DNA from: Bacteroidota bacterium
GTDB lineage: Bacteria; Bacteroidota; Bacteroidia; Bacteroidales; ML635J-15
Direction of reading: 5' to 3'
Assembly (NCBI GenBank): GCA_029558535.1
Contig: JAKQEK010000342.1
Location: forward strand, 1 to 60,601
Length of the DNA: 60,601 nucleotides
Part shown: piece after piece, positions 1-9,024 of the stretch
Layout: each line of letters opens with the position of its first letter
Numbering within the stretch: the first letter of the stretch is position 1
Program-made: the position numbers and the translations under genes
Notes under the pieces: generated by a model
Told to the model about the DNA's origin: nothing
Seen by the model: the letters and a program-made list of their open reading frames with translations, nothing else
Databases searched by the model: none

Positions 1-596
1 GACATAGAAGTAAATAACTCCAATAAAAAAAGTGGGCTCTGCTCTGACTATTATTAATTGCCACCAAAGTTATCTATTTTGATGTTAGATTACTCAATCT
101 CGTTGACTTGACAAAAAAAGTTACAAAAAAGTCAAGGCAAACCGATGCTGCCCAACGCACCTCGATACGAAACAAAAGAATTGTACGTCGACCTTGACCT
201 AAAACAAATGCCATACCCCTTTGTCCAGTACTCAAATATTTGTTTTAGAGAACGTCATGTCGGCTCGACACAATTCTAATTGTTTCGATCTCACCGCTTG
301 AGCTGCCCGCCGTTTTGCCCGGCCATCCCGCGGAGCATTGAATACTGTTTTGCCGCTTTACAATTCTGATTTTATAAAAATTAACGCACTAATTCGGACA
401 AGTCAGGAAAAATATTTTGTAATTATTTGAGATTTGATTGTTGTTATTTGAGACGAGGATAAAGGTATTTATACTGCTATATTTTAGCTTCTGCAACCGA
501 TCACCGATCACCGATTACCAATCACAAAATATAAAATTCTTATGGCATTCGAGCTTTTTTTACATGTAGTTTGATTCTACACAATTCAGATTTATA
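1..596. other. Gene-free stretch with short repeats
   Basis: No convincing gene is visible in this stretch. At about 105-145 there is an A/T-rich segment bounded by the inverted hexamers CTTGAC and GTCAAG. At about 498-522 the unit GATCACC or a close variant occurs three times in tandem. Such short palindromic and tandem elements are common between genes in Bacteroidota, but I cannot show that this one is a multi-copy family. The lplA gene ends at its right edge. Confidence 0.5.
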
Positions 597-1580
597 CTAT
601 TCTATAAAACAAGAAACCAACTCGTCAATAGAAATAAGGTACAGCATTTCTGAGGCTTTCACATTATTAAGAGCTTCACGTATAGAATTGATTTCGTATT
701 TACAGCCTGTAACAGAATTCTGAATAACTGAAATATCGCCGTTACAAAAGAAATCACCAAAAATTGAACAGGTTTTAATTATCCCATTTTCTACATCAAG
801 CTGGACTTCTATTTTACCACCATCAAATCTATTGCTTTTTGTAATATTAAAGGCGGGTGAATTTCCATAATTCCATTCCCATGATAGAAATTTTTCATTT
901 TCAATTTTCGCTATCTCAACTATATCCTCATCACTTAGTTCAATTTGATCCATATCAACTCTGAGCATAGAAATCATTTTATCTCTAAAATCTAACGAAG
1001 ATAAGTCAACACTTAGATGAGGCCTGATATTAGTAACTCTCTCACGCACAGATTGTATCCCTTTTGAAATTATTTTCTCGTCAGTTACATTCAACGACCT
1101 TACTAAATTCTCAAGGTTTGTATCAAATAAAATCGTTCCATGATGTAAAAATCTGTCCTTCATACCGAATTGTGCATTACCTGAGAATTTTTTTCCATCA
1201 CACAATAAATCATTTCTTCCCGAAAATTCAGCATTTACACCTAACTTTTTCAATGCTTCAACCACAGGCTTGGTGAAATCCCTAAAATCTTTTACCTGAC
1301 CTGCTTTTTTCCATGTAACGAAGCTAAACTGCCAGCAATTAGGGTCGGTATAAACTGTCCCTCCACCACTATTTCTTCGTATTACATCTATTTTATTATC
1401 TTTTGCAAATTGAGAATTTATTTCCTGAATCGTGTTCTGAAAACGACCAATCATTAAAGTAGGTCTTGTTCTCCAAAACAAAAAGTACTCATCCTCAAAT
1501 GCCGGATTTTTCATTATATACTCTTCTACTGCAAATGCGTATGAAGATCTCATGTGATTGTCAAATTCGATGTATTTCAT
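597..1580 (-). CDS. lplA: Lipoate-protein ligase A
   Basis: This enzyme adenylates lipoate and transfers it to the lysine of the lipoyl domains of 2-oxoacid dehydrogenases and GcvH. The 327-residue product has the family signature RRNSGGGTVYTD at about residues 68-79, followed by the GRNDLL...KFSGNAQ segment (about 121-137) that carries the catalytic lysine. The C-terminal third contains an SWEWNYGNSPAFN block typical of the accessory domain of full-length LplA, so this looks like a complete ligase rather than an octanoyltransferase. It lies about 200 bp downstream of lipA on the same strand, which gives the cell both salvage and de novo lipoylation. The length is normal for the family and no defect is seen. 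Confidence 0.92.
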   Translation of the reverse strand: MKYIEFDNHMRSSYAFAVEEYIMKNPAFEDEYFLFWRTRPTLMIGRFQNTIQEINSQFAKDNKIDVIRRNSGGGTVYTDPNCWQFSFVTWKKAGQVKDFRDFTKPVVEALKKLGVNAEFSGRNDLLCDGKKFSGNAQFGMKDRFLHHGTILFDTNLENLVRSLNVTDEKIISKGIQSVRERVTNIRPHLSVDLSSLDFRDKMISMLRVDMDQIELSDEDIVEIAKIENEKFLSWEWNYGNSPAFNITKSNRFDGGKIEVQLDVENGIIKTCSIFGDFFCNGDISVIQNSVTGCKYEINSIREALNNVKASEMLYLISIDELVSCFIE

Positions 1581-1620
1581 AGTTAATTTTTGTTTTATTG
1601 TTTGAGAAGGCGATGGGAAA

Positions 1621-1662
1621 GGTCAAGGTCAAGGTCAAGGTCAAGGACAAGGACAAGGACAA
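1621..1662. repeat. Hexanucleotide tandem repeat
   Basis: Four copies of GGTCAA are followed directly by three copies of GGACAA, between lplA and lipA. The array lies outside any gene, upstream of the lplA start on its coding strand. It is a simple-sequence repeat and could vary in copy number by slippage. Confidence 0.9.
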
Positions 1663-1783
1663 GGAATCTTTAGTAATAGCTTTAACTTCCTTCGTATTTT
1701 CTCTCATTTAATTACCCCAAATTTTATTTATAACTCTTGTTATTTTTTGTTTGATTCTTGTTATTTGAATTTTTTTTTTAATA

Positions 1784-2656
1784 TTATTTCTTTTCTCTCA
1801 ACTCTTTTATTCCTTCCAAAGCATTATAAGACGATCGCACATAAGGACCTGAAGCAACATATTTAAACCCTTTTTTTAATGCAATTTGTTTATATTTCTC
1901 GAAAACTTCTGGGCTTACATATTCTTTAAGACTTGCATGATCGTAAGATGGAGGTAAATATTGTCCAATTGTCAGCATATCGCATTTAATCGCAACAAGA
2001 TCATCAAACAACTGCAAAACCTCATCTTCTTTTTCGCCCAAGCCCACCATTATACCTGATTTCGTGTAAATTTTGTTATCACTTTCCTTTATATATTTCA
2101 ATACATCAAGAGATTGTTTGTAATTTGCCATCGGCCTTACTGCTTTGTAAAGCGAAGGAACTGTTTCAACATTATGATTAACAATTTCAGGTCTGGATTT
2201 AATAACAATATTTAAAGCCTCTGGATTTGCTTTAAAATCAGGTATAAGAACTTCAATACTCGATTTTGGAAGAACTTTACGAACCTCTATAATGCATTTC
2301 GCAAACTGACTTGCCCCACCATCCTTTAAATCGTCACGTGTAACTGAGGTTATTACCACATGTTTTAAGTTTAACTTTAATGCAGCTTCAGCAAGATGTT
2401 TTGGTTCATTATCATCAACAACCGAAGGTTTTCCCTTTGTAATAGCACAAAACTTACAATTTCGTGTACAAACATCTCCCAAAATCATAAATGTAGCAGT
2501 CCTGTTACGGAAACATTCCCCCATATTCGGACATTTGGCACCTTCACAAACAGTATGAAGATTAAGACTACGAAGTAATAATCCCATCTCCCTCATACTA
2601 GAGTATTCCAGCTTTTTATTAAGCCATTTTGGTTTTTTCAATGATTCCAACTCCAT
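1784..2656 (-). CDS. lipA: Lipoyl synthase
   Basis: Radical SAM enzyme that inserts two sulfur atoms into protein-bound octanoyl groups. Both iron-sulfur motifs are intact: the LipA-specific CX4CX5C (C37, C42, C48) and the radical SAM CX3CX2C (C63, C67, C70, in CTRNCKFC). The C-terminal RSSYNA motif supplies the serine ligand of the auxiliary cluster. At 290 residues it is the usual length. It precedes lplA on the same strand. I see no octanoyltransferase (lipB) in the window. Confidence 0.96.
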   Translation of the reverse strand: MELESLKKPKWLNKKLEYSSMREMGLLLRSLNLHTVCEGAKCPNMGECFRNRTATFMILGDVCTRNCKFCAITKGKPSVVDDNEPKHLAEAALKLNLKHVVITSVTRDDLKDGGASQFAKCIIEVRKVLPKSSIEVLIPDFKANPEALNIVIKSRPEIVNHNVETVPSLYKAVRPMANYKQSLDVLKYIKESDNKIYTKSGIMVGLGEKEDEVLQLFDDLVAIKCDMLTIGQYLPPSYDHASLKEYVSPEVFEKYKQIALKKGFKYVASGPYVRSSYNALEGIKELREKK

Positions 2657-2759
2657 ATTTTTTACAAATATAAAAAAGCTATCGTTTAGAATCTCAATAA
2701 TTATAAAAAAAGATTTAATTCGATTTTGATTTTTGAATTATATACAAAATAGGAAGTAA

Positions 2760-4259
2760 TTAAAGCATGTCTGAGTAGGACTTCGAATATATATCAACCA
2801 TTTTTGTAAATTCTTTCAATTTACCAATTATCGTATTCTTTTCAAAACCTGATAACATCAACTTTTCCAACGATTTCAGTCCATCTGTTTCAAGAAACTT
2901 CGCCAAATTCCCGAAATAAATGTGTTGTTCAAGACCACTCAATTCAGATTCAACTTCATTAACAGCTTTAATAATTTCAGTCATTACCGATTCTGAAATA
3001 ATATTTTGCTGCAAAGCTAGATTTATAACGTCCCTTAAAATCTTACGTGACTCTTCCTCAGTTTTCAGGTTTTGAAAAAACTCATCCTCACAATTTTTGT
3101 TTGTTTCATAATATATGCCTATCTGACTTACAAACTGCTTGTATGCAGTAATATTGTATTCTGCATTTACTCCCGAATGTGGGTTAAATGTATATTCACT
3201 ATAAAAAATCTCAAGTTCTTTCAGATCCTTAGACGGCAAAGTCCACAAAGCCATGGACGCCGGATTTTCAACAAATGACAAATTTATTGTTGCATTCATA
3301 GTATTACAATAATCAATCACAAGAGGAACCTCACGACAATTCATTTTCATTGGGGTAAAACTCAATGATAATCCTTTACCACCAAGTAAAGTATTATACT
3401 CCTCAATATTCGCTTTAACTTTATCAAAATCTGCCCCTACTCTAATTGACTCAAAAAGTTGTTTATTCATTGCATCGAATGAAACAGTAATAGTAAAATT
3501 TAGATTTTTCAAATAGTTCCTAACTTTATCATTTAAGACTGTTCCATTTGTTACTACATGTAATTTAGCTGTTGATTTTATTTCCAGCAAATAATCCCAA
3601 ATTTTGTAATAAGTATCTATCAAAAATGGTTCACCTCCATAAAACTTAATTTCTTTTGCATGATGTAAGAATTCTTTCAACTGATTTACAAATTCGTCAT
3701 TATAATGATTTTCTAGTGGTGGAAGATTTTCCCTATTTTTTCTGATAGAAGATGATACAATTCCCGAACACATAATGCATTGCAAATTGCATGTATTAGA
3801 CAATTCAAATTCAAGAATTTTAGGATAAGAAACCTTTGTTGAGGAATAATAATCAGCATGCATCGAAGGAAGTCCATAAAATCTGGAGGTATTAAACTGA
3901 TGCTCACAATACTTGCAACCCATTGTCAGGTCATTATGCAATAAATGTTGCCTTAATTTATCGGCGATTTTCCCGAACCAGATATCTTTTATTGAACTTT
4001 CGGGATATGTTCCTAAGACGGTATCCTGATTACGACAACACACCACTGCTTGTCCACGGCTATTAAAATAAAGATTTACAAACGGATTGTAGCAAGCAAG
4101 TTTTTTTGGACCATGAAATCTAATAGAATTAAACTCTTTCATCTTTTCTGCCGTAACTGCAACAAAACCATCTTTGCTAACAGGATATCTCAAAAATGGC
4201 AGTTTAAGTCTTGCTGCCTTTTGATATGAGTATTTCAGAAAATCTGTAAAACGATTCAT
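2760..4259 (-). CDS. Radical SAM protein with N-terminal SPASM/twitch-like cysteines
   Basis: The 499-residue protein has a canonical radical SAM CX3CX2C motif at C157, C161 and C164 (SNTCNLQCIMC) and a GGEP motif about 45 residues later. Before that core lies a cysteine-rich region (C56, C74-C75, C115, C118) with the look of a SPASM or twitch auxiliary cluster, which normally follows the radical SAM domain. The last 150 residues are helical and unassigned. Such proteins often modify peptides or carry out sugar or amino-acid radical chemistry, but no precursor peptide is recognisable nearby and the substrate is unknown. It lies about 100 bp upstream of lipA on the same strand; a functional link to lipoylation is not shown. 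Confidence 0.7.
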   Translation of the reverse strand: MNRFTDFLKYSYQKAARLKLPFLRYPVSKDGFVAVTAEKMKEFNSIRFHGPKKLACYNPFVNLYFNSRGQAVVCCRNQDTVLGTYPESSIKDIWFGKIADKLRQHLLHNDLTMGCKYCEHQFNTSRFYGLPSMHADYYSSTKVSYPKILEFELSNTCNLQCIMCSGIVSSSIRKNRENLPPLENHYNDEFVNQLKEFLHHAKEIKFYGGEPFLIDTYYKIWDYLLEIKSTAKLHVVTNGTVLNDKVRNYLKNLNFTITVSFDAMNKQLFESIRVGADFDKVKANIEEYNTLLGGKGLSLSFTPMKMNCREVPLVIDYCNTMNATINLSFVENPASMALWTLPSKDLKELEIFYSEYTFNPHSGVNAEYNITAYKQFVSQIGIYYETNKNCEDEFFQNLKTEEESRKILRDVINLALQQNIISESVMTEIIKAVNEVESELSGLEQHIYFGNLAKFLETDGLKSLEKLMLSGFEKNTIIGKLKEFTKMVDIYSKSYSDML

Positions 4260-4274
4260 AACAAAAATACAATA

Positions 4275-4312
4275 AACACATTACAATTAACACATTACAA
4301 TTAACACATTAT
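4275..4312. repeat. 14-bp tandem repeat
   Basis: About 2.7 copies of the unit AACACATTACAATT lie just upstream of the radical SAM gene start. Further right, at about 4362-4390, is a short segment bounded by the inverted pentamers CCACT and AGTGG. Neither has an evident function. Confidence 0.85.
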
Positions 4313-4460
4313 ACTCTTAACGACCATCTGCAAATTCAGTGAGAGTCGAAAAAATTTAATCCACTTAGTGTCTTTGTGTCTTAGTGGCTAAAAAAAAACA
4401 AATATAATCAGAAAAATCACTTCAAAAAAGAAAGATGAGACGAAATCCAATAATAATTTG

Positions 4461-4468
4461 TATATTTG
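4461..4468 (+). promoter_or_regulatory. -7 box of ssrA
   Basis: TATATTTG matches the Bacteroidota -7 consensus TAnnTTTG exactly and lies 17 nt before the mature 5' end of the tmRNA. No TTTG is present at the expected -33 spacing, so the assignment rests on the -7 box and the position. Confidence 0.55.
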
Positions 4469-4485
4469 CATCAGTTTTACAATCA

Positions 4486-4886
4486 GGGGCTGACCTGGTT
4501 TTGACAGCAAGGTAAATGATTGTGTAAGCATGTCGGGCAATGTGAGAAATCCCGTTAAACTGTTTCACAGACAACTAAATGGCGCAGACAATTATGCTCT
4601 TGCTGCTTAATTGAAATAAAGTAAATTAAGCTTAATCCCGGTGCCAGGCACTGGGACGAGATATCCCTCGATTGGACCGTCCGGTTCCGCTTCGGCTCAG
4701 GGGTAGCAAAAAATACCGGAATAGTTTTTCTGAAGCTTCGGCAGAAAAGCAAAAATAAAGAAGATAAGGTCTGGATTTGGGCGTCTGCTCCCGGATTTAT
4801 TCCCGACAATCAATAGCAGGATAAACATGTAGAAAGCACCTTTGTTTCTTGTTTGGACCCGGGTTCGATTCCCGGCAGCTCCACCA
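4486..4886 (+). ncRNA. ssrA: Transfer-messenger RNA
   Basis: tmRNA rescues ribosomes stalled on broken mRNAs and tags the nascent chain for proteolysis. The 5' end GGGGCTGACCTGGTTTTGAC and the 3' end, with a T-loop GGTTCGATTCC and CAGCTCCACCA, are the conserved tRNA-like half; GGGGCTG pairs with CAGCTCC. An internal reading frame at 4581-4610 gives the tag GADNYALAA followed by TAA, with the usual ALAA protease signal. The length of 401 nt is normal. The 3' end is the attachment site of the adjacent island, which leaves the gene sequence intact. Confidence 0.96.
4871..4884. repeat. attL: 14-bp core in the ssrA 3' end
   Basis: CCCGGCAGCTCCAC in the ssrA T-arm and acceptor stem is repeated exactly at 35698-35711. 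Directly after it lies a perfect 8-bp inverted repeat, AGAAATGT / ACATTTCT (4886-4904, 3-nt loop), a possible recombinase core site. This marks the left boundary of the island. Confidence 0.85.
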
Positions 4887-4907
4887 GAAATGTTTCACAT
4901 TTCTTCA

Positions 4908-4942
4908 AAAAGGTTCAAAACACTGGCTTTGAGCCTTTTTTA
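4908..4942 (+). terminator. Terminator downstream of ssrA, island side
   Basis: AAAAGGTTCAAA (4908-4919) pairs with TTTGAGCCTTTT (4928-4939) with one G-U pair, and a T-run follows. It now ends the ssrA transcript before the integrase promoter. Confidence 0.85.
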
Positions 4943-4984
4943 TTTTCAAATTATTTCATATAAATTCATACTTTTTCACTGATT

Positions 4985-5127
4985 TAGGTGTCCTAATAGG
5001 TGTATTTTATTTTTCTTAAAATAGGTAACCTCCTTGTGTTTAAACTGTTGACAATCAATAATGTAAAATTAAATAAAAATTTGATAATTTGATTTTATTT
5101 GCTTAATTTTGTAAAAAAAGGTTACCT
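4985..5127. promoter_or_regulatory. Candidate arm-type sites around the integrase promoter
   Basis: TAGGTGT occurs twice in direct orientation at 4985-4991 and 4997-5003. The 9-mer AGGTAACCT at 5023-5031 occurs in inverted orientation at 5119-5127, so the inverted pair brackets the integrase promoter at 5080-5111. The core GGTTACCT recurs at 35630-35637 next to the right attachment site. Repeats at both ends of an integrative element suggest binding sites for the recombinase arm domain or an accessory factor; this is inference. Confidence 0.45.
5080..5111 (+). promoter_or_regulatory. Integrase promoter
   Basis: A full Bacteroidota promoter is present: TTTG at 5080-5083, 20 nt, then TAATTTTG at 5104-5111. 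The predicted transcription start, near 5118, lies downstream of the first possible TTG start at 5099 and therefore supports translation from the ATG at 5144. Confidence 0.75.
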
Positions 5128-5143
5128 CATTAATGAAAATGTT

Positions 5144-6379
5144 ATGAAAGACAAAAATTCTGTTTCAATAATTTTTTGGCAAAGGAGAGATAAAATCAAT
5201 GATATTGGAACCGCTCCAGTATATATGCGAATAACTGTAAATGGAAAACGCGAAGAAATCTCAATAAATAAGAGGTTTGATGTTAGTAAATGGAAGAATG
5301 GCAGTCCCGTCGGTTCATCTTTTGATGCTAAAGAGTTGAAAAAGGATCTTGATGCTTGCAAAACAAAGGTAAATACAATTATTAGAGACCTAAAGAGCCA
5401 AAATAAGCAAATAACCGCTGCAAATATTAAAGAAATTTACACAGGTAAAGGTAAAAACACAGTATCTGTTTTAGAAGCTTTTGAGGCTCATAATCTTTCA
5501 GTACGAAAGCTTGAGAATATTGATTATAGCCATTCAACAGTGAAAAGATATGAAACAACTTTGGAACATATCCGAGCATTTATCAAATATCAGTACAACA
5601 GAAATGATTTGCTTCTCACTGAGTTAAATTATAAATTTATTGATGAACTGGAGATTTATTTCAAAACAATTAGAAAATGTAATCACAACTCTTCTGTGAA
5701 ATACATTAAAAATTTTCGCAAAATAGTTAATAAGGCATTAAAGAATGAATGGTTGGATAAAGACCCATTTAGCAAATACTCAATTAAGCTTGAAGAAGTA
5801 AAAAGAGTTTATTTAACAACTGAAGAATTGACTAGAATAAAGGAAAAGAATATTTCTATTGCACGTGTCCGAAAAATTAGAGATATTTTCCTTTTTTGCT
5901 GTTACACTGGTCTTGCATTTTCTGATGTAAAAAAACTTACACAAAAGGATATTATCAAAAATGATCAAGGTGAGTTGCATATTTCACAACAAAGGACAAA
6001 AATAAAGAAAAATGCGAATGTAGCTTATATTATGTTATTACCTCCTGCCCTGACGATTCTTGAAAAATACAAAAATGATCCTGAGTGTAGTGCAGGAAAT
6101 TTGCTTCCAGTTCCATCATTAGATAAGTACAATGCTTACCTCAAAGAAGTTGCTGATATTTGTGGTATTGAGAAAAATTTGACAACTCATGTAGCACGGC
6201 ATACATTTGCGACAACGGTAACACTTTTGCAAGGAGTCCCGATGGAAACTGTCAGTAAAATGTTAGGTCATAAAAGTTTAAGAAGTACTCAAATTTATTC
6301 AAAAGTTGTTGAAGAAAAGGTTACGTACGATATGAATATACTGAAGAAAAAAATGCTTGGGATAAATGACCAAGCTTAG
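5144..6379 (+). CDS. Tyrosine recombinase (island integrase)
   Basis: Site-specific recombinase expected to cut and join the ssrA core repeat. The 411-residue product has an N-terminal arm-binding-type domain (about 1-95), a SAM-like core-binding domain (about 105-205) and a C-terminal catalytic domain with HVAR (H349, R352), LGH (H376) and the nucleophile Y385 in STQIYSKV. The box I segment reads TGLAFSDV, with no arginine at the usual ArgI place, a feature known from Bacteroidota integrases such as IntDOT. The start at 5144 is chosen because an upstream TTG at 5099 precedes the predicted transcription start. It lies 260 bp inside attL, facing inward. Confidence 0.93.
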   Translation: MKDKNSVSIIFWQRRDKINDIGTAPVYMRITVNGKREEISINKRFDVSKWKNGSPVGSSFDAKELKKDLDACKTKVNTIIRDLKSQNKQITAANIKEIYTGKGKNTVSVLEAFEAHNLSVRKLENIDYSHSTVKRYETTLEHIRAFIKYQYNRNDLLLTELNYKFIDELEIYFKTIRKCNHNSSVKYIKNFRKIVNKALKNEWLDKDPFSKYSIKLEEVKRVYLTTEELTRIKEKNISIARVRKIRDIFLFCCYTGLAFSDVKKLTQKDIIKNDQGELHISQQRTKIKKNANVAYIMLLPPALTILEKYKNDPECSAGNLLPVPSLDKYNAYLKEVADICGIEKNLTTHVARHTFATTVTLLQGVPMETVSKMLGHKSLRSTQIYSKVVEEKVTYDMNILKKKMLGINDQA

Positions 6380-7101
6380 GTAAAGTATTTCATACCTATT
6401 AATTAGTAGACCTAATCTGTTATGAATTCTAACTAAAAGTTTGACCACAAACAAAATATATCCTCGTTACTTTTTTATGCAAAATTAACTCGAGAGTATC
6501 TTAATTACTGATATTGCAAGCTCAAGTAACTTTAACAGAATTGAAATTTTTCCTAATTTCGACAACTTTGATTTTTTTGATGATTGTTTCCTATCAGAAT
6601 TTTTCTTTGAAGTACATTTTTTACGAGTTTTCATAGCATTACGAATTAAAATTTTTTAATTCGCTCGTGTCGCTCAAATTTACTGCGTGAAATCAGTTTT
6701 GTAAAGGACAAAAAATGTCGAATCGCCAAAAGCCCTGCTTTGCAAGGGGTTTGTCATTCCGAGTGATTGGTTTTCTAAAAAATAAAATTATATTGTTTGT
6801 GAAAATATTTTCAATATCCTTGATTATCAATTGAATAGCATTTGTATAACTGATACAAAACTTTACACGAAGGACAGAATACACGGTTAAATGACACGAT
6901 TTTATTTAATAGACACTGAAAATTCTCTTTAACAATTAAGCTAGGTATTCCTCCCTCAAATTAACCCCCCAATTAAACAATAAATCATTTTTTATTGTCC
7001 TTTTATAATTGTCATAATAAAAGAATTTTAGTACTTTAGCCATTGATTTGACTCTTTACCAAAAAATGATTATTTCTTGATTTCTTTAAAGTTATAAATT
7101 T
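6380..7101. other. Gene-free stretch between integrase and KAP gene
   Basis: No gene is supported here. A 63-codon minus-strand frame at 6693-6884 has no recognisable feature. A perfect 10-bp palindrome, CGAATTAAAA / TTTTAATTCG (6642-6663, 2-nt loop), is present. A weaker GC-containing inverted repeat lies around 6730-6755. No complete TTTG/TAnnTTTG promoter was found ahead of the next gene. Confidence 0.5.
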
Positions 7102-8958
7102 ATGAACTCACACATCAAACATTACCTAAATTTTTATACTGAGATGTCAGTCAGTCCTGAGTATGCAGTTTTTATAAGTGGTTCTTGGGGCTCTGGTAAA
7201 ACATGGTTTATAAAAAATTATCTCGAAAAAAATGTCAAGAAAAAATTTATTTATGTGTCACTTAATGGGGTTTCTACATTTCAAGAGATTGAGGATTCCT
7301 TTTTGCAGCAATTACACCCTGTTTTGTCAAAGAAAGGAATGAAATTGGCCGGAAAAATCTTGAATGGAGCTATAAAAACAGCTATTAATATTGATCTAAA
7401 TATTGGTAAAGATATGGGGATAGCTTTTTCTCCAATGACTTCAGATTTGCAAATTCCTGCTTTTTTGAAAAATATAGATAAAAGAATTCTGATATTTGAC
7501 GATCTGGAGCGATGTTCAATTCCATTGGCAGATATAATGGGTTATATAAATCTGTTTATTGAGGATAAAGGTCAAAAAGTTATTATTCTCGGCAATGAAG
7601 AACAAATAAATAAAGATGATGAGAAAAGAAAAACTATTGAGTCAAAGTGTTTTAAATCAATTAAAGAAAAAGTTGTTGGACAAAGTTTTAGAATTACTCC
7701 TGAATATAATGATGCATTAGAATCATTCACAAATGAAATAAGTAATGGTCAATGTCAAGCATTTATTAAAACAAATATTCGTGTGATAATGGATTCTTTT
7801 AAAAAGGCTGGATACAATAATTTACGACACTTACGAATTTCTTTATTTGATTTTGAAAGATTTTTTAAACTTTTACCTAAAGAATTTGAATATGAGGGAG
7901 AGATAGCTCATGTAATAATCAGTATCTTTTTTTCATTGTCTTTTGAAATAAAAAAGGGACAAATATTTGCAGAAGATGTAAGCTCTGTCATGTCCTTCGA
8001 TAGAATTTTAACCGCATCAACAGCTCCTCCAGATAAAATAACAAATGTGATAAACAAATATGGTAATCACTTTGGTTACGGTAATGTTTTTTCCGGTAAA
8101 TCTCTACAGGAATTCTTTGTTTTTGGAACAACAGACAAAAAAAATCTGAAAAATGAAATCCAGAGTTGTTCGTTTTTTATTAGAGAGAATTCTCCTACTT
8201 GGGCGAAACTTGCCGATTATAGGAATCTTGAAGATGATGAATTCCAAAAGCTTTCGGCAAAATTAATTTTAGAGTTAAAAGGAAACGTCTACACAGATAA
8301 ATATGAAATTGTCCAGTCTGTGAGTTTGTTAACATCATTTTCAAAATTAGGACTAATTAAAAAATCAATTCCAAAAATTATTCAATTTGGAAAGGATTCT
8401 CTCAAGAATATAGTAAAATCAGGAAGTTTTACAATTCAAAAAAATGAAAATTTTCCTAATGACTACAGCAATGGATTAATGTATTCTGAAATGGATATTC
8501 CAGAATTTAAAGATTTTCTGAAATTCTGCATTGAATTAGGAAATAATGAAAAGGCCAATCGTTTAAAATCTAAAAGTATTTCGTTGATAAATTTGATGGA
8601 AACCTCAATATTCGATTTTGAGGAAGCTTTAACATCTTACTCGATACCTGAGGGTTATTTTGATATTCCAATTTTGCAATTTGTTGATCCCAATAGTTTT
8701 GTGAATATTGTTATTAAACTGAAAAATCCTGAGAAACGAAGGTTAGTAGGTATGTTTAATTCAAGATATAATGTTGATCAATTTGCTGAAAAGCTTATTC
8801 CTGAAATTTTATTTTTGAAAAATGTTTATGCCTTACTCGAAGGCCAGATAGCTGGGGATAAAGTATCAATTAGTTATTTAACAGTCAAGCAAGGCATTTT
8901 GCCATCAATTAGTCAAGCAATCGATCGTATTGAAAAGTTGGAGAAAAAGGTTTTGTAA
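7102..8958 (+). CDS. KAP-family P-loop NTPase
   Basis: A 618-residue ATPase with Walker A GSWGSGKT (residues 27-34) and Walker B ILIFDDLERC (129-138), followed by an ILGNEEQ segment that resembles the sensor strand of STAND/KAP NTPases. The DDLER motif is characteristic of KAP proteins. Many KAP proteins carry membrane helices, but none is evident here. Residues about 300-618 are unassigned and may be the sensor or effector part. KAP NTPases occur in phage-exclusion contexts (for example PifA of F). It is a single gene, separated by about 65 bp from hsdM, which has its own -7 box, so it is probably an independent one-gene defence unit. Confidence 0.75.
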   Translation: MNSHIKHYLNFYTEMSVSPEYAVFISGSWGSGKTWFIKNYLEKNVKKKFIYVSLNGVSTFQEIEDSFLQQLHPVLSKKGMKLAGKILNGAIKTAINIDLNIGKDMGIAFSPMTSDLQIPAFLKNIDKRILIFDDLERCSIPLADIMGYINLFIEDKGQKVIILGNEEQINKDDEKRKTIESKCFKSIKEKVVGQSFRITPEYNDALESFTNEISNGQCQAFIKTNIRVIMDSFKKAGYNNLRHLRISLFDFERFFKLLPKEFEYEGEIAHVIISIFFSLSFEIKKGQIFAEDVSSVMSFDRILTASTAPPDKITNVINKYGNHFGYGNVFSGKSLQEFFVFGTTDKKNLKNEIQSCSFFIRENSPTWAKLADYRNLEDDEFQKLSAKLILELKGNVYTDKYEIVQSVSLLTSFSKLGLIKKSIPKIIQFGKDSLKNIVKSGSFTIQKNENFPNDYSNGLMYSEMDIPEFKDFLKFCIELGNNEKANRLKSKSISLINLMETSIFDFEEALTSYSIPEGYFDIPILQFVDPNSFVNIVIKLKNPEKRRLVGMFNSRYNVDQFAEKLIPEILFLKNVYALLEGQIAGDKVSISYLTVKQGILPSISQAIDRIEKLEKKVL

Positions 8959-8987
8959 TTTGATTTTAGATTCTTAAATCATTTTCT

Positions 8988-8995
8988 TATATTTG
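8988..8995 (+). promoter_or_regulatory. -7 box of the hsdM operon
   Basis: TATATTTG matches TAnnTTTG exactly and lies 29 nt before the hsdM start codon. The -33 element is poor (TTTT at the expected spacing). Confidence 0.5.
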
Positions 8996-9024
8996 TTACG
9001 ATTTATTATGATGTATAGACTATA

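Noticed and set aside
1621..4312. CRISPR-like arrays
   Set aside because: The tandem units are 6 and 14 bp, without spacers; no cas genes are in the window.
4555..4809. Minus-strand open frame of 84 codons across the tmRNA
   Set aside because: It lies antisense inside ssrA, whose structure fully explains the sequence.
5099..5143. Upstream TTG start for the integrase
   Set aside because: It lies upstream of the transcription start predicted from a perfect TTTG-N20-TAATTTTG promoter.
6693..6884. Small gene on the minus strand in the gap after the integrase
   Set aside because: 63 codons with no motif, no promoter and no neighbour context.
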